From JAYKGU01 sp035285585 (GTDB taxonomy: Bacteria > Cyanobacteriota > Cyanobacteriia > CAKZMO01), in NCBI GenBank assembly GCA_035285585.1, contig JAYKGU010000234.1:18386-82385 (forward strand): 64,000 nucleotides of DNA, given 5' to 3'. Positions within the stretch are counted from its first letter, which is position 1. Each line of letters begins with the position of its first letter. The notes under the pieces are model-generated. The model was not told the origin of the DNA. It did not search any database and was given only the letters and a program-made list of their open reading frames with translations. The position numbers and the translations under genes were made by a program. Shown one piece after another: positions 7,092 to 17,336 of this stretch.

Positions 7092-9407
7092 ATGGGCGAC
7101 GACATTCAGGAGCGATCGCTTATTATGACCCTACCCAATGGTGTTGCTGCCGGAGATGTGACCACAACCAGTGCGGTACTTTGGACTCGTAGTTTGGCCA
7201 CAGGAAACGTGATATTCACTGTGGCAACCGATGCCAGCTTTAGCCAGGTGGTTGCCACAGAGACCGTTGCTGTCACAGATACTCAGGTGCCCGTCAAGGT
7301 CGATCTGGACGGTTTATCCGCCGCGACCCAATATTATTACCAGGTTACGAATGCGGCAGGGGACACGGAAACCGGACAGTTTCGCACGCCTGCGATCGCC
7401 ACCAACTATACCGGACTACGCTTTGGGGTATCGGGGGATTGGCAGGGGGAACTGGCACCCTATCCGGCGATCGCCAACGCCGATGGGCAAGACCTGGCTT
7501 TCTTTGTCCAAATGGGAGACACCGTAGAAGCGGATAGCGAATCTGCCGCACTGCCCGGTGTGACGCAGGCCCAGACGCTTGCAGAATTCCGCATCAAACA
7601 CGCTGAAATCTATACCGAGCGGTTTGGCGTGAATAATTGGGCCGACCTCCGGGCCGCCACTGCCGTCTACGCCACCTGGGACGACCACGAACTTACCAAC
7701 GACTTTGCGGGGGGTGCCGCTCCCGCCGATTCGCCTCAAAGAAATAATATCTTTGGTGATGCCACCACCGGATTTGTCAACGACACCCAGGCCTTTGACG
7801 ATGCCCTCCGTGCCTTTCAGGACTACAAGCCCATCCGCGACGAGTTCTACGGCGACACGGGGGACGATCGCACCGCCAATGAGCAACAGCTCTATCGCTA
7901 CAACACCTTTGGTCTGGACGCTGCCACCTACGTGCTGGATGTGCGATCGTTCCGGGATGCTCCCCTGCCGTTCATTTTGGAAGCGGCCCCGGATGAGGCG
8001 ATTCAAGCCTATTTAGAATCGGCCTTTGAACCGGGGCGCACCATGCTGGGGCAGGCTCAACTGGAGCAGTTCAAGCAAGATTTATTGGCAGCGGAAGCGG
8101 AGGGCATTACCTGGAAATTCGTCATGTCCACGGTGCCCATGCAAAACTTTGGCGTGCCCGTCGCTGGGGAACGGTGGGAAGGCTACGCTGCGGAACGGGC
8201 GGAATTGCTGGGGTTTATCGAAGAAAATGACATTGATAATGTGGTGTTTGTCACCGGGGACTTTCATGGAAATGTAGTCAATAATGTCACCTACCAGGAG
8301 GCGTTTGGCGGCCCTCAAATTCAAACCGATGTCATCGATATCATGGTGGGGCCAGTGGGGATTCAGCTCACCGTCCCGTTCCTGCCCGCACCGTTTAATG
8401 AAACCTTTGCGGCTCCCTTTGGTCCTGCCACCGTTGGCTTTACCCCAGCATCCCTTCTGGCCGCCCAGGGTAAAAGCCAGGCCGATTACCTCGCCCTGAC
8501 CGACGATGCGGCCCGAGACCAGTTTGTTCGGGAGGTGCTGGATGCCCGTCTAACGCCGTTGGGCTTTGATCCAGTAGGTTTAGAAGGGTCGGGAATTGAC
8601 GCCACCCTGCTGCAAGGGGAATACATTGCCGCCCATAACTATGGTTGGACGGAATTTGACATCGACCCGTTGACGCAAGAGCTGACCGTGACCACCTATG
8701 GGGTGGAGCCTTACACGGAAGCGGATTTGTTAGCAGATCCGGCGATCGCCTCTCGTACTCCAGTCATCGTCAGCCAGTTTACAGTCCGGCCTACCCTTGC
8801 GCCGCCCTTTGCTGCCGCACCGCCCAGAATTAGATTTCGACAGGGAGAACCGGGCGATCGCCTCCAGGGAGACGAAGGTCGCAATCGGCTTCAGGGTACC
8901 GACAATAATGATGTATTGAAGGGACGACAAGGCAACGATCGGCTGATTGGCGAAGATGGCGACGACCGGCTAGATGGCAACGAGGGCAATGATTTACTCA
9001 AAGGAGGAAAGGCAAACGATCGCCTCCGGGGACAGGATGGGCGCGATCGCATCCTGGGGCAACAAGGCAACGATGTCTTGATTGGTGGCGAGGGCAATGA
9101 CGTTCTCAATGGTGGCAGGGGAGCCGATGTCTTTGTGTATGAAAGCGTGGATGATGGGCGCGATCGCATCCTGCGCTTTAACCCCGACGAAGACTTGATT
9201 GACCTCTCCCAAATCTTTGCCGATGATGCCTTTGCTGGCATCAACGATATCCAGCGGTTTAATCAGTCCGTCAGCCTGGTGGAAACGAACCGGGGGACGC
9301 GTCTGGTGGTTGATCGGGATGGCTCAGGCCCCTCGTCTGATACAGCGGTTCTGGCGATCGTCGAGGATGTCTCTGGGCTGGGTATCCAAAACTTCGTCAT
9401 TAGTTAG
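7092..9407 (+). CDS. PhoD-like metallophosphatase with C-terminal RTX repeats
   Basis: About 771 residues. An N-terminal Ig-like PhoD domain (residues about 10-100) leads into the metallophosphatase: GVSGDWQG (about 113), FVQMGDTVEAD (about 139), TWDDHELTND (about 195) and FVTGDFHGN (about 386) supply the Asp, Asn and His ligands expected for the PhoD family (calcium/iron phosphodiesterase/monoesterase). Residues about 586-680 are glycine-aspartate nonapeptide repeats of the GNDRLIGEDGDD type, ending in a T1SS-like hydrophobic C-terminus. There is no Sec or Tat signal, so export through a type I system is expected. The likely role is scavenging phosphate from extracellular esters. Start is uncertain: GTG 7029, ATG 7092 and ATG 7125 are in frame; a start at 7092 keeps the MGDDIQERS leader without the odd upstream residues. 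Confidence 0.88.
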   Translation: MGDDIQERSLIMTLPNGVAAGDVTTTSAVLWTRSLATGNVIFTVATDASFSQVVATETVAVTDTQVPVKVDLDGLSAATQYYYQVTNAAGDTETGQFRTPAIATNYTGLRFGVSGDWQGELAPYPAIANADGQDLAFFVQMGDTVEADSESAALPGVTQAQTLAEFRIKHAEIYTERFGVNNWADLRAATAVYATWDDHELTNDFAGGAAPADSPQRNNIFGDATTGFVNDTQAFDDALRAFQDYKPIRDEFYGDTGDDRTANEQQLYRYNTFGLDAATYVLDVRSFRDAPLPFILEAAPDEAIQAYLESAFEPGRTMLGQAQLEQFKQDLLAAEAEGITWKFVMSTVPMQNFGVPVAGERWEGYAAERAELLGFIEENDIDNVVFVTGDFHGNVVNNVTYQEAFGGPQIQTDVIDIMVGPVGIQLTVPFLPAPFNETFAAPFGPATVGFTPASLLAAQGKSQADYLALTDDAARDQFVREVLDARLTPLGFDPVGLEGSGIDATLLQGEYIAAHNYGWTEFDIDPLTQELTVTTYGVEPYTEADLLADPAIASRTPVIVSQFTVRPTLAPPFAAAPPRIRFRQGEPGDRLQGDEGRNRLQGTDNNDVLKGRQGNDRLIGEDGDDRLDGNEGNDLLKGGKANDRLRGQDGRDRILGQQGNDVLIGGEGNDVLNGGRGADVFVYESVDDGRDRILRFNPDEDLIDLSQIFADDAFAGINDIQRFNQSVSLVETNRGTRLVVDRDGSGPSSDTAVLAIVEDVSGLGIQNFVIS

Positions 9408-9436
9408 TAGGGTCGCACCCCCTCTGTGGATACCGT

Positions 9437-9544
9437 TAAGGAGATTTCCAGGAAAGAAATTACCTTCGGTTACAACGATTGGTAGGGGCAAACGGCCATT
9501 TGCCCCTACGTCGTCTGGTAAAATCACTTTCCAAAATATCCTAA
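9437..9544 (+). repeat. 108-bp inverted-repeat element, copy 1
   Basis: Begins TAAGGAGATTTCCAGG and ends CAAAATATCCTAA, giving short terminal inverted repeats, with a near-palindromic core GGGGCAAACGGCCATTTGCC in the middle. Related copies are at 35907-36014 and (inverted) 57740-57846. It starts 29 bases after the phosphatase stop codon. Confidence 0.85.
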
Positions 9545-10107
9545 GCGGCTGGACATAGATGGTGGTTCCCGCTTTGAACGGGAGCTTTAAGCAGGAGCTT
9601 TGAGCAGGACAAGATTGGCGGGAAAGTGGCGCGGCATACCCCGTTTTCCCGGCTTGAGGTCAACCGCAAATCCGTGAGGTTTTGTTAAGCCCCTGGGACA
9701 GTTACGTTCTGGTGAGAACTCCTATGGTATTGTAAGGGGTAATTTCAGAGTTTTGAGGCTTCGGGCTTGTTTTACAGACGTGCCAGGGAAGCTATTTTCG
9801 TGGGGCTTCAAGTAAACCTTAATATTTTCGCTTTTATTTAGCAAGTTTCGTAAATTCAAGGTTCCCGCATTAATCTCTTTTAAGAGTTATTCGGTGTTCT
9901 AAAAATTTTCAACCCACTTATGGCACTTCTCCAGGAAGCTGCGTGTAAAAAGTGGGCAAGTTTTTGGATGACTACTCAGCATCCTCACACAAATTTGGGC
10001 TTACCTGAACTATCTAAGGGAATAGATCTATGCCCTCGCAGATGCCAATGAGGTGTATAAAATAACATCCCACAAACTATCGCGTACTTGATTTCGGGCT
10101 TTACCTG
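9545..10107. other. Non-coding region upstream of the Tc operon
   Basis: No credible gene. A short hairpin TCCCG (9567-9571)/CGGGA (9579-9583) follows the repeat, with AGCTTTAAGCAGGAGCTTTGAGCAGG after it. The stretch 9780-9900 is AT-rich, and TATAAAAT at 10056-10063 could serve as an extended -10 for the Tc genes, but no matching -35 is obvious. The ribosome-binding site before ATG 10108 is weak. Confidence 0.35.
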
Positions 10108-13100
10108 ATGAATGAACCGTCTCAACCTGCGGTCAGTGTTCCCCAAATCCGATTCCCTACGGGGGGCGGAGCGATCAAAAGCATTGGGGAAACCTTTCAA
10201 CCCAGTCCCTTCACTGGAACCGCAAGTTTCACAATACCCGTCGCCACACCTGAGGCCCGTGATCTATCGCTTGAGCTTTCGCTTTCGTACAGTTCTGGAG
10301 GATCCCAGGGGCCATTTGGCCTGGGATTCAGCCTCTCCGTACCCAGCATTCTGCGGCGTACGGAGAAGCGCCTACCGGACTATTCCGATCGCGACGAGTA
10401 TGTCCTATCCAATGCGGAGTATTTGGTGCCTGCCCTGGCCGAGCAAGACGGGGTTTGGGTGAATGAGAATCGGGAAGAAAACGGAGATACGTACCGCGTC
10501 CGGCGCTACCGCACCCGTACTGAGAGCAGTTTTTTGCGGATTGAGCGATGGACACGACGGGCAGATGGGGACGTTCACTGGCGCGTGACAACGGCCAATA
10601 ACGTCACCAGCGTTTATGGGGTTTCCACTGAGGGGCGTATTTACGACCCTGATCAGCCGCAGCGGGTCTTTCAATGGTTGTTGGAGCGCACTGAGGACAG
10701 CAAGGGGAATCAAATTCGCTACCGCTATCGTCGGGAAAACACGGCAGGTATTGCAAATGCGGTGTATGAACAGGGGCGATCGCACACAACCCAGCGCTAC
10801 CTGCACACCATTCAGTACGGCAACTATTTTGATGCGGAGGGAAAGGTTCAGTGGGCCTTCAGCGTCGTGTTTGACTATGGAGACTACAGCCTGGACCATC
10901 TTGAGCAGTTGACTCCCACACCCAGTCGTGATTGGTTGGCGCGTCCAGACGCCTTCTCCGACTATCGGCCTGGGTTTGAAGTCCGTACCCATCGCCTTTG
11001 CCGCAACATTCTGGTGTTTCACCACCTGCCCGCCGAATTGGGGCGACCAGATGTGCTGGTGCGATCGCTGCGCCTGACCTACGAGGAATCCCCCGTCATC
11101 ACCTTTTTGCAGCAGGTACAGCCCGTGGGGTATCGACTCCATGGCGATCGCTATGAGGTGCAGCCCAGCCCCCCGATCACCTTTGAGTACAGTCAGTATA
11201 ACCCTGAGGCCCAAACGTTTCAGCCCTTGCACATCGAGCGCCAGGGAATGCCGCCCTTGCCCTTAGATGGCTCCGGCTACCAGCTCCTGGACTTGTATGG
11301 CGAGGGCATTGCCGGACTGTTTTATGACCGCGAGGGCATCAGTCTCTACTGCCGTCCGCAGGGTGACGGTTCCTATGGCCCCGGTCGCCCCCTGACGACG
11401 TTTCCCATTGAGCGCACCCAGCCACTGCCGACCTATAACGTTACCGATGGTCTCTATACCCGGCTGACCGTCAGGACAGGGGAGCGATCGGGCTATTATC
11501 AACTGGAAACAGAAGACGACTGGCAGAGCTTTCAGCCCTTTCAAGGGGTGCCCACCGACTACAGAAACTTCGCCTTTGACACGGCGGATGTGACCGGAGA
11601 CGGGCGTCCTGATTTACTGCTGTTTGCAGCCGACCAGGTGCGGGTTTATCCCACCGCCACCGATGGTGGCCATCAGAAAGCCTTTACAGCGCTGCGATCG
11701 CCCCAGCTCCCTGTGCAGGCTGATCCAGGCCAGGAAACCGTAGTCGCCCTGGTAGACATGGTGGGGGATGGCCTCAGCGATCGCGTACAGGTGCGCAATG
11801 GTGAGGTGACCTATTGGCCCAACCTGGGCTATGGCAACTTTGGCCCGCCAGTCACCATGGCCAACGCCCCCCATGTGGCGGGACGACTCAGCGCCAACCG
11901 CGTCTATCTCGTCGACATTGACGGCTCGGGGACGGCAGACCTGGTCTACGTCACCGGGCGCGAGGCGGTGGTTTACTTCAATGAAAGCGGCAATCGGTTT
12001 AGCGACCCGGTGCGGATTCCTTTGCCTGCGCCCCCCCCCACCCTGAGCCAGGTGCAGTTTGCCGACGTTCGCGGCAATGGCACCAGTTGCTTAATTTTCT
12101 CGGGCGGCACCACGGCACTGCATCACGAGTTTTACGACTTCACAGGAGGCATCAAGCCCCACTTACTCACTACCATCAACAACCACCGGGGGGCGGTGAC
12201 CCGCCTGCAATACGCGCCCTCTACCCAGTTTTACCTGGCAGACCAGCGGGCGGGCGATCCCTGGATCAGTCGTCTCCCCTTTCCGGTGCAGGTGCTGGAG
12301 AAAACGGAAACGCTAGACCTGATTGCCAAAACCCGGCGGATTAGCCGCTACGCCTATCACCACGGAGCCTACGATTTTCGTGAGCGGGAGTTTGCGGGCT
12401 TTGGGCTGGTGGAGCAGTGGGACACCGAAGGGTTCGAGCAGTTCTCCCAAGCGGGTCTGCTGGCAGAGATGCCTTTTGAGGTGCTGCCCTCTGATCTCCA
12501 TGCGGCTCCAATTCACACCAAAACCTGGTACCACACAGGGCTGATGGAGCGGGACGGGGTGCTCAGCCGCCAGTACGCAGCGTCATATTACCAGGGAGAC
12601 GAACAGGCGATCGCCCTGCCAGACAGCAATTTTGAGCGAGCGGGGGATGCCGCCAGCGTGCAGGTAGCCTACCGTGCCCTGCGGGGCAAAGAACTGCGGC
12701 AGGAAATCTACGGCGAAGACGGGGATGCCCAGCGGCATCCCCACCCCTATCAAGTGACGGAAACCGCCTATCGCCTGCGACTCATCCAGCCCACCCAGGG
12801 GTTCCATGGGTCTGTGTATCTGCCGCTCCTCCGGGAGCGCATCACCTACCAGTACGAACGGGAGCCAGCCGACCCGCGCATTACCCACCGCTTCTACCTG
12901 GCCCATGACCGCTATGGACAACTAACCCGTGAAGCGACCATCGCCTATCCGCGCCGCCGCATTGAGGCCCATCCAGATCAGCGCCGCTGGCAGGGACGCT
13001 ATACCTACCGCCAATTTCTCCATCTGACGGAATCCGCTTATCGCCTCAACATTCCCCTGGAGACGCGAGAATTTGAGCTGAGCCGTTTCCAACCGGCAAC

Positions 13101-16100
13101 CCGCAACACCGTTACCTGGGACGAGCTGGTGGCGACCGATGGAGCGCTGCCGCAAACCGCGGTCGATTTTGACCAGACCGCCGCCCCTGGGGCACGGCTG
13201 CTGTCGTGGCAGCGATTCCACTATTGGAATGACTTTGAGCAGGCCAATCAGGCCCGACCCCTGCCCTGGGGGCAATCTGGGAAGCGATCGCTGCTGCGCC
13301 GGGTCGAAACCGCTGTGTATCCCCAGGCAGCACTGGCAGATCTGCTGCCGGAAGGGGCCGGCGATTTAACGGCCAAGCTGTTGAGCCAAGATGCCGATGG
13401 CGGTGCGTTTATCTCCCTCACCCATGCAGCTACAGGGCGGGTCTACTACGCCGATCCGGGAACGACTGCCCACTACCAGGGCGCTGAGCAATTCTACCAG
13501 CCTCGCCAATTCATCGATCAGTTTGGCACGGTGACCACGGTCACCTATGACCGCTATGCGCTGGTGCTGGTACGCACCGATGCTCACCTGAGCGCTCGGG
13601 AGCGCCTGACCCAGCGCATACAGCCCGACTACTGGACCTTAAAGCCTGCGATCGCCTATGACGAAAATGACACGGTGACGGAATACCGCTACGACCCCCA
13701 GGGCAATGTGCGGCTTACCAGTCGCTATGAGCAGGAGGGCAACGCGCGGCAGGGCGATCGCCCCCTGGCAGCCTATGTTGACCGGGAGCCACCCACCCTG
13801 GCGCAGCTGCTCGCCGACCCCCACACCTACCTGCAGGGCGCTAGCAGCTATGTGTTCTACGACCTGCTGGCCTGGGAGACCCAGCAGCAGCCCGTCTATG
13901 CCGTGCAGATCCAGCGCGATCGCTTTGTTTCTGATCTGGAGCCGGGCGAGGTCAGTCCGGTGCAGGTGCAAATTGACTACTCTGACGGCCTGGGGCGATC
14001 GCTCCAGACTAAGCAATGGGTGGAAGCAGGGCCAGCGCTGGTGGTACAGCCTGATGGTGCCGTAGAGGAGCAGGAAACGCGCGATCGCTGGCTCACCTCT
14101 GGACGCACCGTTTACAACAACAAAGGTCAGGTCGTGAAGCAGTATGAGCCGTTCTACAGTGCGGTGCCGACCTATCAGCCAGAGCGCCTGCTGACGGAGT
14201 ATGGGGTAACAGCGGTGCGGCACTACGATCCCCTGGGGCGGGTCGTTCAAACCGATTTACCCAAGGGCTTTCTCAATCGCAACGAGTACCAGGCGTGGCA
14301 GGTGCGCGAGTTTGATGCCAACGATACAATTCGCCAATCGCCCTACTTCCAAATTCCCCGTGGCCAGCTATCGACGGAAGAACAAGATGCGTTGAACAAG
14401 GCGGAGGCACACGCTAACACGCCCCAGGAGCAAGCCCTGGACGGCTGGGGACGCCCGTTTCTGTACCGCCAACAGCTAACCCCAACCCAGATCCTGACAA
14501 CCTATCAAAAGCTGGATATTTCCGGCAATGTTCTGCAATTGCGAGATCCCCGCCAGAGTGCCAGGGAGGGACCCGCCACCCTGGAAATGCGCCATGACAT
14601 GGCAGGCCGGGTGATTTATCAGATCGGCGGGGATATTGGCCAGCGCTGGACGGTGGTAAATGCGGGCGGCGATGAGATTCACCGTTGGGATGGGCGGGGC
14701 TTTCACCATGCCACTCACTACGATGCCCTGTCGCGGCCCATTGCCCTCTGGGTGACGGGCAACGGGCTGAATCACCAGCTCGAAGCCATCGAGTATGGCG
14801 AAACGGCTACCGCTTCTGCCAATAACAACTTGCGCGGACGGATTAAGGTTCACTCCGACGGGGCCGGGGTCCTGGAGATTGACCGCTACGATTTCAATGG
14901 CAACCCCCTGAACACCCGTCGCCGCCTGCGTCAGCGCTACGACCAGGTGGCAAACTGGAGGGGCCAGGAAGCCACTGTCAACGAAATTTGGCAGAGCCAG
15001 CGTCGCTTTGATGCCCGCAGCCGACTGGTCGAAATCACTCACCCCGACAATCGCCGGGTGCGCTATGCCTATCACCCTTCAGGACGGCTGCGCTCGGTCA
15101 CCCACGTCGAACCGGGTCGGGCTGAGGAGGCCATTGTAGTTGACCTGGCCTATAACGCCCGTGACCAGAGAGTACGGCTGCGCTCTGGCAATGGGGTCGA
15201 AACCACCTACGCCTATGACCCCCTGACGTTTAACCTGTCTCTGCTCAACACCCGTCGGCAGGCCGATGGGCGCATGTTGCAAGATTTGCAGTACACCTAC
15301 GACCCGGTGGGCAACGTTACCCGGATTCGCGATCGCACCAGCCGTATTCTCTTTCAAAATAACCAGGTTGTCCTGCCCCAGGTGGATTACACCTACGACG
15401 CCCTTTACCGGCTCACCGTTGCCGCTGGGCGCGAACATCGGGGGCTGTATCGCCCTGACGATGCCATTCAGCCCACTGGGGACATGTTGTTGCCGCTACC
15501 CCCCAGCACCCGCAATCCCGAAGCGCTGGCCGCCTATACCCGCCGCTTTACCTACGATGACGCCAGTAACCTGACCCAAATCGTCCACACTGCCGTCCAT
15601 CGCCGGTTCACCCGCAATATCGCCATTGCAGAAGCCTCCAACCGGGGCGGGCTGGAGGCGGCCCGCATCGGCCAGAGCTATGACGCCAACGGCAATGTGA
15701 CTCGCCTGCCGCACCTGCCAGAGCTGACCTGGAACAGCCTGAACCAACTGGCCCAGGTGGAGGTGGTGCGGCGCAACGACGCCCCCGACGACCGAGAATA
15801 TTACAACTATGATGCGAGCGGTCAGCGCGTCCGCAAAGTCTTCGAACGCCGCGTCAATGGGGCGCGGGTAATAGAAGAAACCCTATATTTTGGGGACTTT
15901 GAGGTTCACCGGGTACGGCGGAATGAGCAGGTGCAGGAAGCCTACACGACGGTGCAGGTATCCGATGGGCAGTCGCGCGTTGCCAGCCTGCACCGCTGGA
16001 CGCAACGGCCCGAAAGCCGCAACATTCCAGCGCGCCAGACCCGCTATCAACTGGGTAACCACCAATCGTCGGCCACCCTGGAGCTGGATGGGGAAGGGCA

Positions 16101-17253
16101 GATTTTGACCTATGAGGAATATTTTCCCTATGGCGGCACAGCCATCGTGGCGGGTCGTAGCCAGCAGGAAGTGTCTCGCAAACGCTACCGCTACTCAGGA
16201 CGAGAACGGGACGCCAGTACTCAGCTCTACTATTATGGCGATCGCTACTATGCTCCCTGGATGGGGCGCTGGCTCAGTCCCGACCCAGCGGGAGCCGTGG
16301 ATGGCGCTAACCTGTATGCCTTTGTGAAGGGCAATCCGGTGCGCTACGTTGACCAGAACGGACAGCGTGCGTCGGTACTTAACAATCCCCCTTTCAGTCA
16401 GGGTACCTTCGCCTTTTTCCAACAGTTAAGCCGCACGACCAGGCTCCCCCTGCTGCCGACCAAGGCCGCAGCACTGCAAGTTCTGGAGACCCAATCGAAG
16501 ATACAGATTTCCAGCAGCATGGTCAGAAAGCTGGTCGGTGCTCTACCAGACCCACCCCGCCTCCGTCCCCAGGCGGGAGCAAAGCGCCCCCTGCTGCTTC
16601 TCACTCCAGCTCCCCCAGCCCTTCCAACCAGACCAGCCGCCCCACCCCCTGCCGCTCCTGCGGAAGATCCTTCTGGAAACAGTCCAGCCACCGCTGTCGC
16701 CAGCCCCCCCAGTGGCGGCAATGGTGGCGGCAATAGTGGCGGTAATGGTGGCGGCAATAGTTCCCCACCTCCGCCCCCGCCAACCCCGCCCCCCGCTCCC
16801 GCCAACCCGCCCGCAACACGGGCCAGATCCAATGCTGTTTCCAGTGGCCCTACCACCCTGGGGGTTGATGTGGATTTCAAAACAGCGATCTTGTTGGCGG
16901 CGGCCATCTTAGTCGCCCTGGTGGTGCTGATGAAGATTAAAGAACGGGAGGCTCTCAGCCAGGACATTCGCGACTTTGACCGTTCACAACTGAACTCCGT
17001 AACGCCTCGCGTTGCCGACAGTCCCAATCTAGGACGGGTATTGGATGACAACTCTCCAGTCGGCTCAGACTTGAGTGGTGATGAAGACTCCGATGTCCTT
17101 GCCGGGAGCGGCAGTGACGCCAGCGAATCTGAAGCATCCAGTGAAGACGCTGACAACGTCGATGGTCTGGATGCGGCAGAGGACAGCGCTGTCGATGATG
17201 CGCCCCAGGTTGATCAAGCTTCTACCAGTCAAACTCGCCGAAATACCATATAA
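10108..17253 (+). CDS. Tc toxin complex TcB-TcC fusion (SpvB/TcdB plus Rhs cocoon)
   Basis: A protein of 2,381 residues. Residues 10-300 are the SpvB-type N-terminus (FPTGGGAIKSIGETF, GPFGLGFSLSVPSILRRT). Residues about 375-670 carry FG-GAP/VCBS repeats (TADVTGDGRPDLLLF, LVDMVGDGLSD, LVDIDGSGTADLVYV), as in the TcB beta-propeller that binds TcA. TcdB middle domains follow (NNHRGAVTRLQYAPSTQFYL near 690, REREFAGFGLVEQWDTE near 750). From about 1,300 the Rhs YD-repeat shell runs to the conserved core (YRYSGRERDASTQLYYYGDR, RWLSPDPAGAVDG near 2,054, GNPVRYVDQNG), the region where Tc/Rhs proteins cleave themselves. The roughly 290 variable residues after it contain no enzyme I recognise: prolines, a GGNGGGN linker, one hydrophobic helix (about 2,260) and an acidic Ser/Asp tail. 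By family, the protein encapsulates a payload and docks onto TcA. It shares an operon with TcA1, 83 bases downstream. Confidence 0.93.
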   Translation: MNEPSQPAVSVPQIRFPTGGGAIKSIGETFQPSPFTGTASFTIPVATPEARDLSLELSLSYSSGGSQGPFGLGFSLSVPSILRRTEKRLPDYSDRDEYVLSNAEYLVPALAEQDGVWVNENREENGDTYRVRRYRTRTESSFLRIERWTRRADGDVHWRVTTANNVTSVYGVSTEGRIYDPDQPQRVFQWLLERTEDSKGNQIRYRYRRENTAGIANAVYEQGRSHTTQRYLHTIQYGNYFDAEGKVQWAFSVVFDYGDYSLDHLEQLTPTPSRDWLARPDAFSDYRPGFEVRTHRLCRNILVFHHLPAELGRPDVLVRSLRLTYEESPVITFLQQVQPVGYRLHGDRYEVQPSPPITFEYSQYNPEAQTFQPLHIERQGMPPLPLDGSGYQLLDLYGEGIAGLFYDREGISLYCRPQGDGSYGPGRPLTTFPIERTQPLPTYNVTDGLYTRLTVRTGERSGYYQLETEDDWQSFQPFQGVPTDYRNFAFDTADVTGDGRPDLLLFAADQVRVYPTATDGGHQKAFTALRSPQLPVQADPGQETVVALVDMVGDGLSDRVQVRNGEVTYWPNLGYGNFGPPVTMANAPHVAGRLSANRVYLVDIDGSGTADLVYVTGREAVVYFNESGNRFSDPVRIPLPAPPPTLSQVQFADVRGNGTSCLIFSGGTTALHHEFYDFTGGIKPHLLTTINNHRGAVTRLQYAPSTQFYLADQRAGDPWISRLPFPVQVLEKTETLDLIAKTRRISRYAYHHGAYDFREREFAGFGLVEQWDTEGFEQFSQAGLLAEMPFEVLPSDLHAAPIHTKTWYHTGLMERDGVLSRQYAASYYQGDEQAIALPDSNFERAGDAASVQVAYRALRGKELRQEIYGEDGDAQRHPHPYQVTETAYRLRLIQPTQGFHGSVYLPLLRERITYQYEREPADPRITHRFYLAHDRYGQLTREATIAYPRRRIEAHPDQRRWQGRYTYRQFLHLTESAYRLNIPLETREFELSRFQPATRNTVTWDELVATDGALPQTAVDFDQTAAPGARLLSWQRFHYWNDFEQANQARPLPWGQSGKRSLLRRVETAVYPQAALADLLPEGAGDLTAKLLSQDADGGAFISLTHAATGRVYYADPGTTAHYQGAEQFYQPRQFIDQFGTVTTVTYDRYALVLVRTDAHLSARERLTQRIQPDYWTLKPAIAYDENDTVTEYRYDPQGNVRLTSRYEQEGNARQGDRPLAAYVDREPPTLAQLLADPHTYLQGASSYVFYDLLAWETQQQPVYAVQIQRDRFVSDLEPGEVSPVQVQIDYSDGLGRSLQTKQWVEAGPALVVQPDGAVEEQETRDRWLTSGRTVYNNKGQVVKQYEPFYSAVPTYQPERLLTEYGVTAVRHYDPLGRVVQTDLPKGFLNRNEYQAWQVREFDANDTIRQSPYFQIPRGQLSTEEQDALNKAEAHANTPQEQALDGWGRPFLYRQQLTPTQILTTYQKLDISGNVLQLRDPRQSAREGPATLEMRHDMAGRVIYQIGGDIGQRWTVVNAGGDEIHRWDGRGFHHATHYDALSRPIALWVTGNGLNHQLEAIEYGETATASANNNLRGRIKVHSDGAGVLEIDRYDFNGNPLNTRRRLRQRYDQVANWRGQEATVNEIWQSQRRFDARSRLVEITHPDNRRVRYAYHPSGRLRSVTHVEPGRAEEAIVVDLAYNARDQRVRLRSGNGVETTYAYDPLTFNLSLLNTRRQADGRMLQDLQYTYDPVGNVTRIRDRTSRILFQNNQVVLPQVDYTYDALYRLTVAAGREHRGLYRPDDAIQPTGDMLLPLPPSTRNPEALAAYTRRFTYDDASNLTQIVHTAVHRRFTRNIAIAEASNRGGLEAARIGQSYDANGNVTRLPHLPELTWNSLNQLAQVEVVRRNDAPDDREYYNYDASGQRVRKVFERRVNGARVIEETLYFGDFEVHRVRRNEQVQEAYTTVQVSDGQSRVASLHRWTQRPESRNIPARQTRYQLGNHQSSATLELDGEGQILTYEEYFPYGGTAIVAGRSQQEVSRKRYRYSGRERDASTQLYYYGDRYYAPWMGRWLSPDPAGAVDGANLYAFVKGNPVRYVDQNGQRASVLNNPPFSQGTFAFFQQLSRTTRLPLLPTKAAALQVLETQSKIQISSSMVRKLVGALPDPPRLRPQAGAKRPLLLLTPAPPALPTRPAAPPPAAPAEDPSGNSPATAVASPPSGGNGGGNSGGNGGGNSSPPPPPPTPPPAPANPPATRARSNAVSSGPTTLGVDVDFKTAILLAAAILVALVVLMKIKEREALSQDIRDFDRSQLNSVTPRVADSPNLGRVLDDNSPVGSDLSGDEDSDVLAGSGSDASESEASSEDADNVDGLDAAEDSAVDDAPQVDQASTSQTRRNTI

Positions 17254-17336
17254 CGCCCCCACCAGGGCAGGGTCTCCGTCCCGCCTTGCCCAATCTGCTT
17301 GTTTCTCTCTGTTTCTTTCGTTATTGGCTTAGCCCC

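Noticed and set aside
9545..9780. Possible insertion-sequence end after the phosphatase
   Set aside because: Hairpins and odd composition are present, but no transposase frame or matching terminal repeat could be found.
16398..17156. Minus-strand 252-codon frame opposite the TcC tail
   Set aside because: Low-complexity shadow of the Pro/Gly linker; no supporting signals.
10108..17253. Classification as a contact-dependent or type VI Rhs toxin
   Set aside because: The SpvB N-terminus, FG-GAP propeller, TcdB middle domains and adjacent TcA gene point to a Tc complex; no PAAR, VgrG or immunity gene is visible.
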